NCBI GenBank assembly: GCA_024699855.1
Contig: JAMPIQ010000003.1
Location: forward strand, 5,208,001 to 5,272,000
Reading direction: 5' to 3'
Origin: Aphelenchoides besseyi
Taxonomy: Eukaryota > Nematoda > Chromadorea > Rhabditida > Aphelenchoididae
Length of the DNA stretch: 64,000 nt
Position numbers and translations under genes: made by a program
Notes under the pieces: model-generated
Database searches by the model: none
What the model was told of the DNA's origin: nothing
The model's input: only the letters and a program-made list of their open reading frames with translations
In this document: in pieces, positions 46,291 through 58,088 of the stretch
How the letters are laid out: each line of letters begins with the position of its first letter
Numbering within the stretch: position 1 is the first letter of the stretch

Positions 46291-48603
46291 ATGTCGTCGA
46301 CGAAACTGCAGAGCGGTAAAATCAAGGCGATGATCGACTTTGTAAGTTTTGTTTTCCGTTCTTTCACATCGCTTTTCAGTGTTATCACGCGGCGTTGTCT
46401 TATTGCAGCATTCGAAAACCGGAATACGAACTTCCGTTTCCTAGCAATTTGCACGATGCTGCCAAGTACTACATTATCCCGATAGTTGGAGAGATGTGAG
46501 TTGCAAGTTCCAAAAGCTCTCATAGTCGATTTCAGTCTTAATCTCGAGATGTTGACCAACGAAAATCCCTTCGACGAGGCGTATTCCCTGTTGAATGAGA
46601 AGACCGACAGCACGATTCTCGATCAATTGAACCTCGACGAAGCCAACAACGGCAATGAACTGGAAATGGCTAAAGTGAGAACTCGAAAACTGAACTTTAC
46701 TAACTGCTGTTTCAGTTCTTTGTCGCTTTGGTCTACGAATTCAAGACCAGAAGATCGACGGAAATGCCTCGTCTTTGTCAGCCCATGAACAAGGTCAACC
46801 AACTGGAGATCTGTCATGTCGTGAGTTGACTACTTCATTGTCGTTGAGTTCGTCTTTAGATCTCGGAAATCGACGACGCGATCAAGTGGAAGAATCCGAA
46901 TTGGTGGGAAATTCTCTACGAAGAGTTCAACGGCGAGAATCTGAGTGAACTCGCACAGTTCATTTGCAACAAACCCATGACACCGCGCAGAACTCCAGCT
47001 CGACCTATTGCCACCAGTCGACCAGTCTGCGATAGTCCCATCAGCACGTTTCTGGACTCGCCCAAAGCAAAGGACTGCATCATTCAAGAGTACGAACGAC
47101 GAATGAAGAACATCGAAGCGCACGTTCAAGATCTTCAGAGTCTGTACGATGAGGCGCAAGACGAGAATCTGAAGTTGAAAGCAGCAAACCAGAAACTTCA
47201 AGACGAATTGTCGGCGTGAGTTTCGGATCTCACTCATCAACGTTATCTTTGTTTGCAGTTCAAAACAACCGGTAGTCGAATGTGGAGAAAAGTGTCCGAA
47301 TTTGACAAAGGCATCCAAGCTGCGAATCGCATTGACTGCGGCCGAGAATCGACTCAAATCAATGGCCGAAGACTACGAACTTGTGTACGGCGAATACAAA
47401 ACTTTGCAGAACAACGAAAATGAACTGCAGAACGAAAACAAACGCTTGATGGAAGAGAACAAGTATCAAACGAATGAGTTGGATCGTCTGAAAGGATATC
47501 ACAATTCGCATGCAGAACTCCAGAGGAAATACAATGAACTTCAAGAGGTTTCGATCTGAAAAGCGATTCTGACTCTTTGTTCATTACAGAAACACGATCA
47601 ACTGGCATTCGAAATCGAGAACAAGAAGACGTTGGACGAGAGAATCGAAAGACTTACGGCCGAGAACAAAGATCTGGTTGGCTTTTGTGTCACTAAGCCT
47701 TCTTACTGATAGTACTTTCAGTGGAAACAAATCGAAGGCTCTGGAAGTGTTTCCGAGCAGTCTCGAAAAACCCAACATGCTCTCAAAAAGGTTGAGGTTT
47801 TGCATCGCTCATTTGTACATGAATTTGCAGGAGATCGAAACATTGCAACTTGAGCTTGAGCAAGCGCTACGTGACCGTGAAACGTTGACACAAAACTCCG
47901 AGAGCCTCCAATCCAATTTGCAACAAATGACGATCAAATACGTCCAGATGAAGTCCGAAGCCCACTCGTGGCAGGAGAAATACCAAGAAGAATTGGCGCG
48001 TTCGGAAACCAAAGAAAATAAGATGCCCGAAGCTCAAAAGAACAACATCGAACTCGAGATCGCGCGCGACAATCTTCGTCAGGTTTCTGAAGAGAACGCA
48101 AAGCACAAGAAGATGCTGAAGAAATGCGAAGATCAACTTGACGATGCACGAGTTCAAATCGAAAATCTTACTCAACAACTAAACGAATACAAACGCCAAC
48201 AAAAGACGACATCAGTCAAAACGAATCGACGTTCGGAACGAGGTAAGTTTGCAGTTTCTTGCCATATGCTCTTTAGAGTACTTGGTTGATTAGTTTCATA
48301 GTTGACTCAAGTTTCGCAGATGTTGAGCTTGTAGGGCCGTTCCACGAATCTCATATACTCTCTTCGGCTTCTTCAATCAAGACCAATGGCGCTCGTTACA
48401 GCAATACCACTGTCGATCCTCAACAGCCAATGAAGTTCGGAAAAGCCACTGGTGATATTTTCAGTGCGGAAGATCGGTGAGTCAACTTCACGTTTCCAAT
48501 CTAATGTTCTCTTCATCTCAGAAGCAGTGTGCTGAAAGAACGAAACCAAAAGAATCTCCCGCATATGCGCACGAGTATTATCGACGCTAAAGTCGCTTTG
48601 TAG
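46291..48603 (+). CDS. lin-5: LIN-5/NuMA-like spindle protein
   Basis: Eleven exons (46291-46341, 46380-46495, 46536-46674, 46716-46820, 46860-47215, 47259-47547, 47590-47676, 47722-47790, 47831-48242, 48320-48476, 48522-48603) give 620 residues. The N-terminal 150 residues form a Hook-type domain; GNELEMAKFFVALVYEF aligns with the equivalent NuMA stretch. About residues 220-530 are a long coiled coil rich in E, K, Q, N and L with few prolines. The C-terminus ends RSSVLKERNQKNLPHMRTSI, resembling the conserved NuMA/LIN-5/Mud (NLM) motif. These proteins link cortical G-alpha/GPR complexes to dynein to pull the spindle. At 620 residues it is shorter than worm LIN-5 and far shorter than NuMA. 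Its stop lies 7 bases from that of the convergent channel gene. Confidence 0.72.
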
Positions 48604-48610
48604 ACATCCG

Positions 48611-51147
48611 TCAATAACGTTTCTCTTTATATTTTCCTTCAAAAAGGTGCGCTTTTACAGTTAGTTTATTCGGAATTCTGTACATTGTGAAATAAAAAAA
48701 GGCTAATCCGAGTTGTATTTCAAATTTACGGTACAGGACGTCGATCGCGAGATGAATAATGAATCCAATAGACCTGGAATATGTTATTGTTATTTGCAGT
48801 TGATAGAAGGTTGTTACCATGTTGAACAGGGAGAATGCGATTGGGAAAAACTTTGCTGAAAATGCGTCGACTTTTGCACTCAAGTTTTTCTTTTTTTCGG
48901 TGTTCATTGGAGAAAACAAGGGTTGTGGAGAGTCGATATAGATGCTCTGTCTAAATTTGTTTTTTTAGACTAATTGACGTTTTTGATCTTTCAAAATACA
49001 ATTCTTGAACTTTGATCTACGAACCTGTGAACATCAATTGCATTAAATGTACTTTGCGGCTTTAATCTTTCTCTGGCTCTTGTTTCATCAACGATTGTCG
49101 CAGCTGGTCGAGAAACGTGCTGTCCGTTATGATCAAAAGTCAACGGAGTGTCACGCTTCAGACCATTCGTCCCGTTCAACTGCGTGTGTTGGAAACTGTA
49201 GATCGATGATGGAGAAGGCAAACTCGAGAGCTGCCCATCGACAGGAGTCATCCAGTGATTGAAACGAGTTTTCTTTTGTGTCTTTCGATTGTCACCAACT
49301 TTGCGAACAAACTCAACGACAGCCAATTCAACAAGACTCAGAAATACGAAGATACAAGATGCAATGAAGTAGAGATCAATCGCCTAAACTTGCATTTTTG
49401 TGCTCTAAAACGTGAAACTCACTTTGACAAAAGATACACGAGGTAACCCTAAAAACAAAGATTATAGTCAATTGTAGTTTTTAAATGTCACAGATTATTT
49501 GTATCGCAACCCGTGAATGAAGTGTTAATTGCAAAAGCTTCAGACTTCGTCGAAGACTACGCGAACATTTCCAGAAACTTTCATTTCATGTCTTTACGCA
49601 TTATTCCAACAATTAATACCTTTTACAACATTTCCCATCTGAAAAGAAAGCCGAATTAGGAGAAGATGATAAAAACTAACTTGAAAGGAAAGTGCCATCA
49701 ACGACGAAACTCCAAGTGTAATTCTGGCGGGCATTGAACCGGAGCGACTTGAATCGATCCAAAAGGAAATCCACGATATCGAAACGTACAATGTTGAGGG
49801 AAGGTACAATTGCAAGATGTAATGACCGTTCAGACGTTTGAATTTAAATTTGACCCTAAAAAGTCTTTGCGATAGAAATTTCTTTAATCCTTAATTACCG
49901 TAATTGATCCCACGAACCCGCGGTATATTCCATTAGAGAATGATGATGAGATACTAAATACTGTATTAAAAAGTTAGCTCCAAAAATTTACCATTATAAA
50001 AATCAAAATCCGGAAGCTTAATTGAGTCCGGGTCAGCCACTGTCACTGGAGCCCACGGTTGCCATTGCAATCGCACCTCGGCAATATTGTAAGCTAAACA
50101 ATCAAACAGTGATTGCGCCAATAAAGACGAAAAACGAACAATAAGACTCGAATATCAATTCGCATTCCACGGCATCCATTGGAAAGCCTTCGAGAGCAAA
50201 ACGACACGGTCCTGTAACTCTCGTTCTATAGTTGAGCCTAAACAATTTAACGAGTTAAATACTGACGTTTAAACTAACCATATGGTACCTGTAAGTGGCA
50301 GAATTGAGAACTAGAAAATACGATTCGTTTATTTATTATCTCAGTTATCAACACACTTTAAAAGTTAAACATCGTCGTCCAGCAATATAACAAAAATCTT
50401 TTGTTCTAATGACAATTTATCGTTTAGTTGTTCAAGCAAAAAGTTCTTGGTCTTTTTCTGATATGACAAAATCAATACATCCACTACTTCAATCCAACTT
50501 GATTAACTACTCTTCCCGTTTGATTGTACACTGTCGATTAAAACGAATTTAATCGATTTTCTTGGACATTGATCCACGAACCAACCTGTGATCGAAGGCT
50601 ACTTACCGTTTGGAAAAATAATCAGCAATACGTTTCTGGTTGGACTACTGTGTATTTCTGTGTGCTTTGAATTGACGAAACACGTGTTCGGTAACCACAA
50701 CCGATCAGCTACCGATGAATCGAGAGACAAATTCGATTTACAAGAATATTCCGAGTATTCCAATCTCTTATCCGTCCAAATTTGACTAAACCATACATCC
50801 GCAATAAACGAGCTTGTAATTTCAGAGATGGAGGACAGATCTTGAATGGTCATTTCGACATTCACTATAACCGATTGATTTGATGGTACAACTGTCTTGT
50901 CGTAATCCAACATAATGTCCGTCAAAATACTCTTTCGATGTCCGGAATCATAAGTACATTCTGGGGCTTGCGGTTCTGAGTCTATTGGTTGTATCTGAGG
51001 TTCTTCGGTTGTCGAAGATTGAGGTAAATTGGGACGCCAGCCACCTCCATGATATGCGGCTGTTAAACCGGAAGAACGAGAAGCTTCGGGGCCCGGGAAA
51101 ACTACAGGTTGTGTCAAGATGAGCATCAGAACAAGATTGTGAATCAT
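48611..51147 (-). CDS. Cys-loop ligand-gated anion channel
   Basis: Ten exons (51147-50607, 50310-50289, 50237-50140, 50093-49992, 49953-49899, 49855-49681, 49638-49620, 49448-49423, 49383-49025, 48950-48611) give 578 residues. A signal peptide and Pro-rich spacer precede the ligand domain ([17 protein letters not shown]) and the Cys loop [17 protein letters not shown]1 is [17 protein letters not shown]2 is [18 protein letters not shown]; its PAR start marks anion-selective channels. TM3 is [19 protein letters not shown] and TM4 [18 protein letters not shown]. The ligand is unknown (GABA, glutamate, amines and acetylcholine all gate such worm channels). Exons of 22, 19 and 26 bases were needed. 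The end is less certain: about 55 residues follow TM4, more than usual, and a further splice may remove them. Confidence 0.85.
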
Positions 51148-51917
51148 GACAAACGAGCAGTTGATTTTTGTTCACTGAAAACTATGACCTAATAGAATAC
51201 AATTCATAGAAACGAAAAGGTTTCAGTTATTGAAAAGTAAGCACAAAAAACATTGTGTTCCATTGGGATTATGGGGTTTGCACTAAAAGCGGAAGCCTCG
51301 ACTTTCATTACGGAATCTCTTAAGAAGAGTTGTTTTTGAGGAGACGAAAACAGAATACAGTAATTAGTTTGTCAGTTGGTTTCGGTAAAGAAACGTTGTC
51401 AACAGCGAAGCGTTTGCAAATACAAAAAAGGGCGGTCAAAAATTCCAAATCGGTTTGTAGGCGTTGCCACGCGACGACGTCACCCTTCTCGAGCTAGAGA
51501 TTTGTGGCTGAACAAAATCGACTCACAGATTCCCAATCACAAGAAAATAAACGCAATTCGATTATCAAACAGCTCGCAATCTACGTAATTCCAATCGCAA
51601 TTGTTTTCGTGGACACGGAAGTCAAACATTGAAGTGAAATTAAAACTCACGCGCCAACGAGCGCTTCCCGACTTTAGTCCCGTTCCACTTCACAACTCAA
51701 CAACCTCGTTTTCACAGCGAGTCCAACGGATTTTCGTTGTTGACTGTCGAAAGAGCTTAACCTGACGTTACGTTCGTCAACTCAGAACCCTCTTACAATT
51801 AGCACGTAACAAAAGAAGTGCTTTAAGAACGAAAAACAAAGTTACGAAACTTCCTTCAACACATAAGCAATGAAAGTAACCTAAGACATTTTATTTCGTT
51901 TCATTTTCACATCAAAA
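51148..51917. other. intergenic
   Basis: The 770 bases have no supported gene. A 71-codon plus-strand frame at 51376 is basic and has no ATG context or splice support. Confidence 0.5.
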
Positions 51918-52782
51918 TCAAATACGACGAAATTTGCAGCCATTCACGTCCACTTCTTCGACCTTAAAATTCGGCATTTTACATTGCAAACGTATATCCT
52001 TTTCGGTTCCATCCGGCAATTTCGCTTTCATTATCGCCACAAACTCCAATCCAAGACACTTGTCGTCAACCTGAAAACACAACTTGCAGGTCTTATTGTT
52101 TAGTATTCAGTATCTCAAAAGTTGGAAAAGTCGCTTCGACCTGTTGGTTGCTGAAAGAGCAGTTGCTCGGAGATACAGTGACACTGGAACAGTTAGTCGA
52201 AACGTTTCCGCAAGTCCAACTCTTGTTTTCAAATAGTTGCCCTTTAGTTGCAATGATTTCTCGTCCCAAATAACAATGGCCGTTGTTGTGGAACAAACGA
52301 TCACGACATTTAACCGAATTCGACTTGTCGGTCAAAATCGGTGCATTCACTTTGCTGTTCGACTCATTGAAGAAAACAACCTCATCCTAAAACTTGGAAT
52401 AATCACAATCATTTTTCAGTGGGAACACATTTTCTTCGCATTCACTTGTACGATGATACGACGAATCCGACTGCGCACTCACTGCTTTTATGGGATGCTT
52501 CTTGCGCTGCGAAAGATCCGAACATTTCGACAATTTTTTCTTCGACTGTATGCCGCCGATAACGCAAAGTAACTGAAAATAAAAGTTGAAACAACAACAC
52601 GAACATCAGTTCACATTTTCGGCATCACCGATCGCATTAACCGCCGAATCGCGTAATAGGTTCAACGCCTCCTTGGCACCAATTGGCTTGTGGACCAAAT
52701 CGCTGGATTGCATCTTCGAAACAGAAATCGCAAATGGAGGACAAACCCAAAAACTCTTCTGATCGAAATCCGATTGTTGCAT
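51918..52782 (-). CDS. cysteine-rich, N-glycosylation-rich protein, unknown
   Basis: Exons 52782-52615, 52572-52483, 52386-52141 and 52070-51918 join in phase 0 at good sites (GCA|GTGAGT, CAG|GTCGAA) and give 218 residues from the ATG at 52782. Cysteines are spread through the second half (SVKCRDRLF, GHCYLG, WTCGN, NCSSV, NCSF, DDKCLG, RLQCKMP, NGCKF), and NVS, NCS and similar sites suggest an extracellular protein. The 5' end is unsure: the open frame continues upstream to about 52900 without an ATG. A different start, the ATG at 52606, gives a signal-like MFVLLFQLLFSVTL but needs another donor. I do not recognise the family. Confidence 0.5.
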
Positions 52783-52885
52783 TGACCGTGTATGCAAATT
52801 CACTTTGAGTTTCGTTACACTCGTAATCTCGATGTTAAATGTGATTGTATTGTGAAACGAATCAAAAACGACATAAAACAACCAT

Positions 52886-53493
52886 TTATAGTTTGATTAA
52901 AAGCTCAATTTTATTTCGAATGTCCGTTTCGTTAAAGCGATCAGTCGTAATCAATAGAACTTTCGTCCGAGATCGCGCTCCTTTGTCGAAGTCGACTTCG
53001 GCTTTGCGTAGACTCAAAAACTCTCCGATGCACTCCACGAGCTCTTGATTTGCCTGTCCATCTCTTGGCGGAGCCGCTAAACTGACGTGAATCGCCTCAT
53101 CGTCCATGCCTGCAATTGACTGCGATATTTGGCTTGTGACCGAGATACCCACTTGTTATTGCTGATCGTTTGGCGCCCGGTGTCGCGTGAATTCGCAGAA
53201 CAATTTGACCGTTTTTGTTAACCGAAATGGCGGAGGTTGAAGCCTACAATCGCCAATGTGAAGTAACAGAAAGTGAAACTTACGGGAACCGTTTTTTGAT
53301 TTTGAGTATTTTTGTTCTGTCGATTGGCATTTTTCATTGTCGACGTCGATTGTCGAATGAAAGCAAATGAAGAACGTTGGAAGGTTTTTACGACGAGCAT
53401 TTTGGGAGGATGGGAAAACTCGGCTCTGCTGTCATCTTTGCGTTGCAGTCTGTTTTCCTTCGGCTTACTTGCAACTCGGTAATTTGGTGACAT
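52886..53493 (-). CDS. UPF0235 / DUF167 protein, C15orf40 homologue
   Basis: Three exons (53493-53284, 53243-53153, 53109-52886) give 174 residues. The domain spans about residues 70-172: IVLRIHATPGAKRSA, then EAIHVSLAAPPRDGQANQEL, then LSLRKAEVDFDKGARSRTKV. These are the hallmark blocks of the family, which runs from bacteria (YggU) to human C15orf40; its function is unknown. An internal ATG at 53400 opens with MLVVKTFQRSSFAFIRQSTS, which looks like a mitochondrial targeting sequence, so that start is a real alternative. The gene is divergent from ASNA1, with only 72 bases between the two ATGs. Confidence 0.9.
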
Positions 53494-53565
53494 TGGTTTT
53501 CTGTTTTTAGAATTTTCGTCGAACTACTTTACGATTGAAAGTTTTTTAGCGGTGTCCAATTGGCA
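53494..53565. promoter_or_regulatory. 72-base divergent promoter, UPF0235 / ASNA1
   Basis: The two ATGs lie 72 bases apart on opposite strands. The gap includes GTTTTTTAG at 53541-53549 facing ASNA1, which could be a trans-splice acceptor, so the real ASNA1 start site may lie inside the UPF0235 first exon. Confidence 0.4.
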
Positions 53566-54901
53566 ATGTCCGACAAACTGGAGACCTTGGATCCCTCGTT
53601 GGCGAATGTGATTGAGCAAAAAACGTTGAAATGGATTTTTGTTGGTGGCAAGGGAGGAGTGGGGAAAACGACTTGCAGGTTTGATCTTGATTTCGTTCAA
53701 CTAACCGCTTCTTTTTAGTTGTTCTCTGGCAATTCAACTGGCAAAAGTTCGACGTACGGTTTTGATTATTTCAACGGATCCAGCGCACAACATTTCGGAT
53801 GCCTTCAATCAAAAGTTCACGAAGACTCCGTTATTGGTTAATGGATTCGACAATTTGTATGCCATGGAGGTCGAAACAACGGATTCTTCAGCGGTAAGCG
53901 GACCGGAACTTGGCGAATCATGTAAGTGGCTTTGTTGAGATTCTGTCTTTTAATATGTTGGCAATCTTCTAGCCATGATGTCCAAAGCAAAAGGTCTACT
54001 TGCCGATTTGACGAGCAGCATGCCCGGAATCGACGAAGCCACGAGTTTCTCTCAGATGATCAAACTCATTCAATCATTAGACTTTGATGTTGTGGTTTTT
54101 GATACAGCACCTACTGGTCATACTCTTCGACTGTTGCAGTTTCCAACATTGATCGAAAAAAGGTAAATTGATTGAATTAAAAGGGGGTATAAAATTGATT
54201 GAATGTAAATAACAAATTCTTTTAGTTTGGGTCGTTTTATGGGCATGACGTCGCAATTTATGCCAATTGTTCAGCAAGTAGGTGGTCAACGGCATTTTCG
54301 AATTTAACGTTTTCTATTAGCTGGGGCCGATGCTCGGATTTAACGAAGTCGATCCGGGTCAAGCGACCACGAAGATGCAGGAAACGTTAGAGGTCGTTCG
54401 TCGTATCAATGTGCAATTCAAAGACCCGGTAATTGTGTTCTCGAACAATTATCGGCTTACAACAACAATTTTCAGGAATTGACCACGTTTGTTTGTGTTT
54501 GTATTGCCGAATTTTTGTCGATGTACGAAACGGAACGTTTGATTCAAGAGCTTACAAAACAGGTGCATTTGGTCGTGAATTCGATTTGACTTTTTAATTA
54601 CACAGGACATCGATACGCATAACATAATCGTCAACCAGTTGCTATTTCCGGATAAGGACGCGAGTGGAAATGTTGTCTGCAACAAATGTGCTTCGCGTTA
54701 TAAAATTCAACAAAAATATTTGGATCAGGTTTGTAATGAGTTCTATACGACAGAAAATGTTGGCTTTAGATTCTCGATTTGTATGAAGATTTCCATGTGA
54801 CTCAATTACCGTTGCTTTCGAACGAAGTTCGTGGCGCCAAAATGCTGCAAGAGTTCAGTGCCAAGCTGCTGGACGTCGATAGTAAGAAAGAAGATGAATG
54901 A
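53566..54901 (+). CDS. ASNA1: ASNA1/GET3 tail-anchored protein targeting ATPase
   Basis: Eight exons (53566-53678, 53719-53921, 53973-54162, 54226-54277, 54321-54428, 54476-54562, 54606-54728, 54770-54901) give 335 residues. The deviant Walker A loop is [10 protein letters not shown], switch I has [10 protein letters not shown], and switch II is [16 protein letters not shown]. The zinc-binding CxxC that holds the dimer is CNKC. All motifs are intact. The protein delivers tail-anchored membrane proteins to the ER and in worms also affects insulin secretion and metal sensitivity. Length is normal for the family. Confidence 0.96.
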
Positions 54902-56928
54902 ACGTGCAAACAACTAAGTCAACAATTGTGTTATCTTTTTGAATGTTCGGGTTTAAGCAAAAGATGTTCATGTGATAAACGCTTTTCTGTATGACATTTC
55001 AAAAGTTTTCTTTAAACAAATGGATTAAATAAGTGGTTGCTGTGAATGGTTAATGGAACTTCTAATGGACGATCTCGATTGAATTCGATCTCCTCCTGAT
55101 TTGTGTGTCATCGCTCACTAAGAAAGCTTTTTGAACAATCGAACGCAACGGTCTTTTCGTAGGCGTTTCGCTTACATGTAAAACAACCAGACAAGAAATG
55201 GAATGGGGTTCATCGACGTTAAATAAGTGAAAAATTAGATTTCATAGCATACAGAAGAAAAGTATTTGCTAAAATGATTTGATCGCAGTTGACACTTGCT
55301 GCCGTTTGTTATTGGAAGCTGTTTGAACTTAACTACTTGGGCAGTTGAGTCGATTAACTCCTAATCGCGATTGCAGAAGATAGTTAAGCATCTTAAGTGT
55401 TTTTCAATCCGTTAAGCGGTATCGTCTTTCAGATGCAAATACCGATTTGCTAGACCGCTCACCTACTTACCCACTTTTTGCCGCTTAGTGGTCTCTTGTT
55501 GCTTATAAAAGTTGAAGAGGGAGTTTAAAATCTTAACGACTAGTCGGATTGTATACGCTGCATTGAGTTTAATTGTCGTTGGATGTCTTAAGAAAACCCT
55601 TTTTCTTTTGGACCATCAATCGTAAGTTTTTGTGCAAAGTGGAACGTTGTTGGCACGAGTTGTGCGGGAACGCTTCTGAAACATTGTTTCTGCTTTCATG
55701 TTTCCGTACCGCGGTCGCAAAGATGGTTATCTCAATGTTGTGACGAAGATGTCTGTGCAACAACTGGGAAAATGTTTGTGTGCTAATGGTATAACGGAAT
55801 CCAACAAAAAGAAAACGGTGTGAGTTTTTGCGCACGACACCTCAAACAATCCGCCTATTTAATCCCGTAATAGACAAGTTTGTATAGTTTCGCTTGACTT
55901 GGTTTGCTTATTATCAATTTCTAGAATCTAGTGGGTCAAATATAAAAAACCAGAACGGTAACCATAGATCCGATTTGTGGGCACAGTTGGTCGCTCATGA
56001 GTAGGATTTTGGTTATTTCAATTTTGGAACTTTAATTCTCGTCTCTGCACTTGCGAATCTGCTGGATTCGGGCGCTCGAAAAAAGAACTCAAATTACGAT
56101 ATTCGATTGGTGTTTTTGATCCTCTTGCGCATCTTTTTCAGGTAATCCATATCGCATGAATGAACAGGACAAATAGTTTTTTGAGGTCGTGCCTTAGCAT
56201 GACAGAGAGCCGGTTTCTGTTCGGCAAGAGCTCGTTTCAAGCGCCCGAGGTGCGGTTTGCAATCTACCTCGACGACCATTTTTACCTTATGATGCGTACA
56301 CTTAGCAGCATGACGATGTTTTTTCTTGGAATTCCGTTCCGAGCTCCGAACTTACGGATAGTAGTGGGCGGCGATCAACGAGGCGGATCGCTTCTTTTCC
56401 GGAGCGCCCCCGCTGCTTGTCGACAATCTTGCTTCCGTTTCCTTCCGTCATTGATTTCCGCATCGAGTTGAAGAAAGTCGATGGTCATGAGTCTCAATTG
56501 AAGAAAAACTTGTTTTCGTTACTTTTAGATCGCACTTTTAATTGGCGTCGATGCCCGCGGCGTTTTTCGTCTAAAAAAGATGATACGTGCAATTGGGAGT
56601 CACAAATTGAAATCGCTTTTTGAGTTCCTTACTAGTGACTTATTCTTGAGTGGTCGTTTGTGCAGTCAATAAGCGGTTTTTGCCTCACTCTTGGAGTACG
56701 GTTTTAATTGAGCAGAAGAAGGACCGGTGCAATTGACGGCAATAGACGGATGAGTGAGCCGATTAATCTCGAACTATTCGTCTTGATCCTTCTGTTCGTT
56801 GTCGCAAGTGAAAGTAACCGTATCGTCGGCGATTCTTCCGTTCCACTTCTGTTGCGCGATATTTTCGAAAAAACGCGTGGATTTGAAACGAATTCAAATG
56901 TGAATTTCAGTCTTCTGGTTTTTACAAA
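54902..56928. other. 2 kb without a convincing gene
   Basis: The stretch holds the ASNA1 3' flank and then no joined exons. A TATAAAAG at 55504-55511 has no good coding frame behind it; the first usable ATG (about 55700) opens only 41 codons (MFPYRGRKDGYLNVVTKM...). A 128-codon plus frame at 56708-57094 overlaps the ARD first exon in a different frame and is rejected. It may contain a non-coding RNA or regulatory DNA. Confidence 0.45.
55504..55511 (+). promoter_or_regulatory. possible TATA box of an unidentified transcript
   Basis: TATAAAAG lies in a region that otherwise lacks a gene. The downstream sequence has only a 41-codon ATG frame. A small or non-coding transcript is possible. Confidence 0.25.
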
Positions 56929-57686
56929 ATGCAAATTTGGCATATGGAATGGTAGGTGGTTTGGAGACGTTCCGATAGACATTTCAACATTTCAGTTATC
57001 CAATTGGCGATCGTCGATTACCGCACCATCTGTTTCCACCAAAACTCATCACTCCCGATCAGTTGAGTCAACTTGCCGGCGTTGTTTACTATAAGGTTAG
57101 TAGGCACATGAAACTCTAGGAACACTATTCTTCAGGTCGATTTGGATGATAGTGCTGCGACGAAAAAACGAATTTCACGTGTTCGTTCTGAACGTGGAGT
57201 CGCTTATTCGGATGTTTTGACCATTGATGAAAGCCGTGGAGATTTGAGTCAAACTTTGGAGGAATTGTACGAACCGGTTGAGAACAAGGACGACACTGTT
57301 TGTATGGTATTGGAAGGATCAATGTAAGTTTTCAATCGGCGAGATTTGATCAATTCGACTGAGAATTTTTGAACAAGATTTGTTTTTAGGTATTGCGATG
57401 TGGAGGTAAGAATATTGTGATTGGGATATTTGAATTCGAGTAATTTGTTTACGCAGCACAAATAGAAAACAGGAAGTAACGGGGATTTTTTATTAGGTCG
57501 AGGAAGACGAGTGGATTCGCATTCAACTGGAACGCGGTGACCTGATCGTTGTGCCTAAGGGACGTCCTTTCCGCTATACGACTACTCCAAAAGTATCAAT
57601 TATTCTTCTTGCCGTAAACTTACTTCGTTTAGAATTTTGTTCGTTTGCAACGTTTCGCACGCCGTGGTGATGAAATGCAAGGATAA
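56929..57686 (+). CDS. acireductone dioxygenase-like protein lacking metal ligands
   Basis: Six exons (56929-56951, 56996-57095, 57136-57323, 57390-57405, 57497-57592, 57633-57686) give 158 residues. The start [52 protein letters not shown] and the final RLQRF all match acireductone dioxygenase (ARD), a cupin of the methionine salvage pathway. The four metal ligands are gone: the HxHxxxE stretch reads VENKDDT in the aligned place, and the later YHRF reads PFRY. The protein should fold as a cupin but cannot bind Fe or Ni in the known way. A 16-base exon is needed. TTTCAG ends at 56910, 18 bases before the ATG, and may be a trans-splice acceptor. Confidence 0.88.
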
Positions 57687-58088
57687 TGGACGGCGAACGG
57701 TGGTTGTTGGTATTTGAATTATGGAATATTTTAACAGAGCGATTCTTAGAATGCTTTCCTTTTCTTATTGTTTGTTTTTGGTGCCTTCTGAAGTCGGTGA
57801 TTTGAAATCTTGTAATCTTTGGTTTTTGAAGCAAAAATAAACGTTTGTTTGGGATTAGAATCAATATCACGTGTAATATGCCCAAGAAAGATCGACTTCT
57901 TGTTAGCAATTGTTACCTGAACTCTCATTTCTAGTTGAGAATACGAATACAGAGACTGTATTTGGCGGTGAGTGAGAACAAGATAATCCAACTACTCATT
58001 GGCACTAGTTTATTTAACCGCGTAACTGTTGACGAATTCAAAAATGGGCAAAAATGGCTGTGAATAAATACGAGGAAGTAAGTTTTTT
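57687..58088. other. intergenic, convergent 3' flanks of ARD-like and ceramidase genes
   Basis: The 402 bases carry AATAAA near 57835 for the ARD-like gene. I see no coding frame. Confidence 0.5.

Noticed and set aside
52237..52572. 111-codon plus-strand frame
   Set aside because: Antisense to the Cys-rich gene, whose minus-strand exons join in phase at good splice sites.
56708..57094. 128-codon plus-strand frame with a hydrophobic start
   Set aside because: It overlaps the ARD-like exons in another frame, and the ARD model explains the splice sites.
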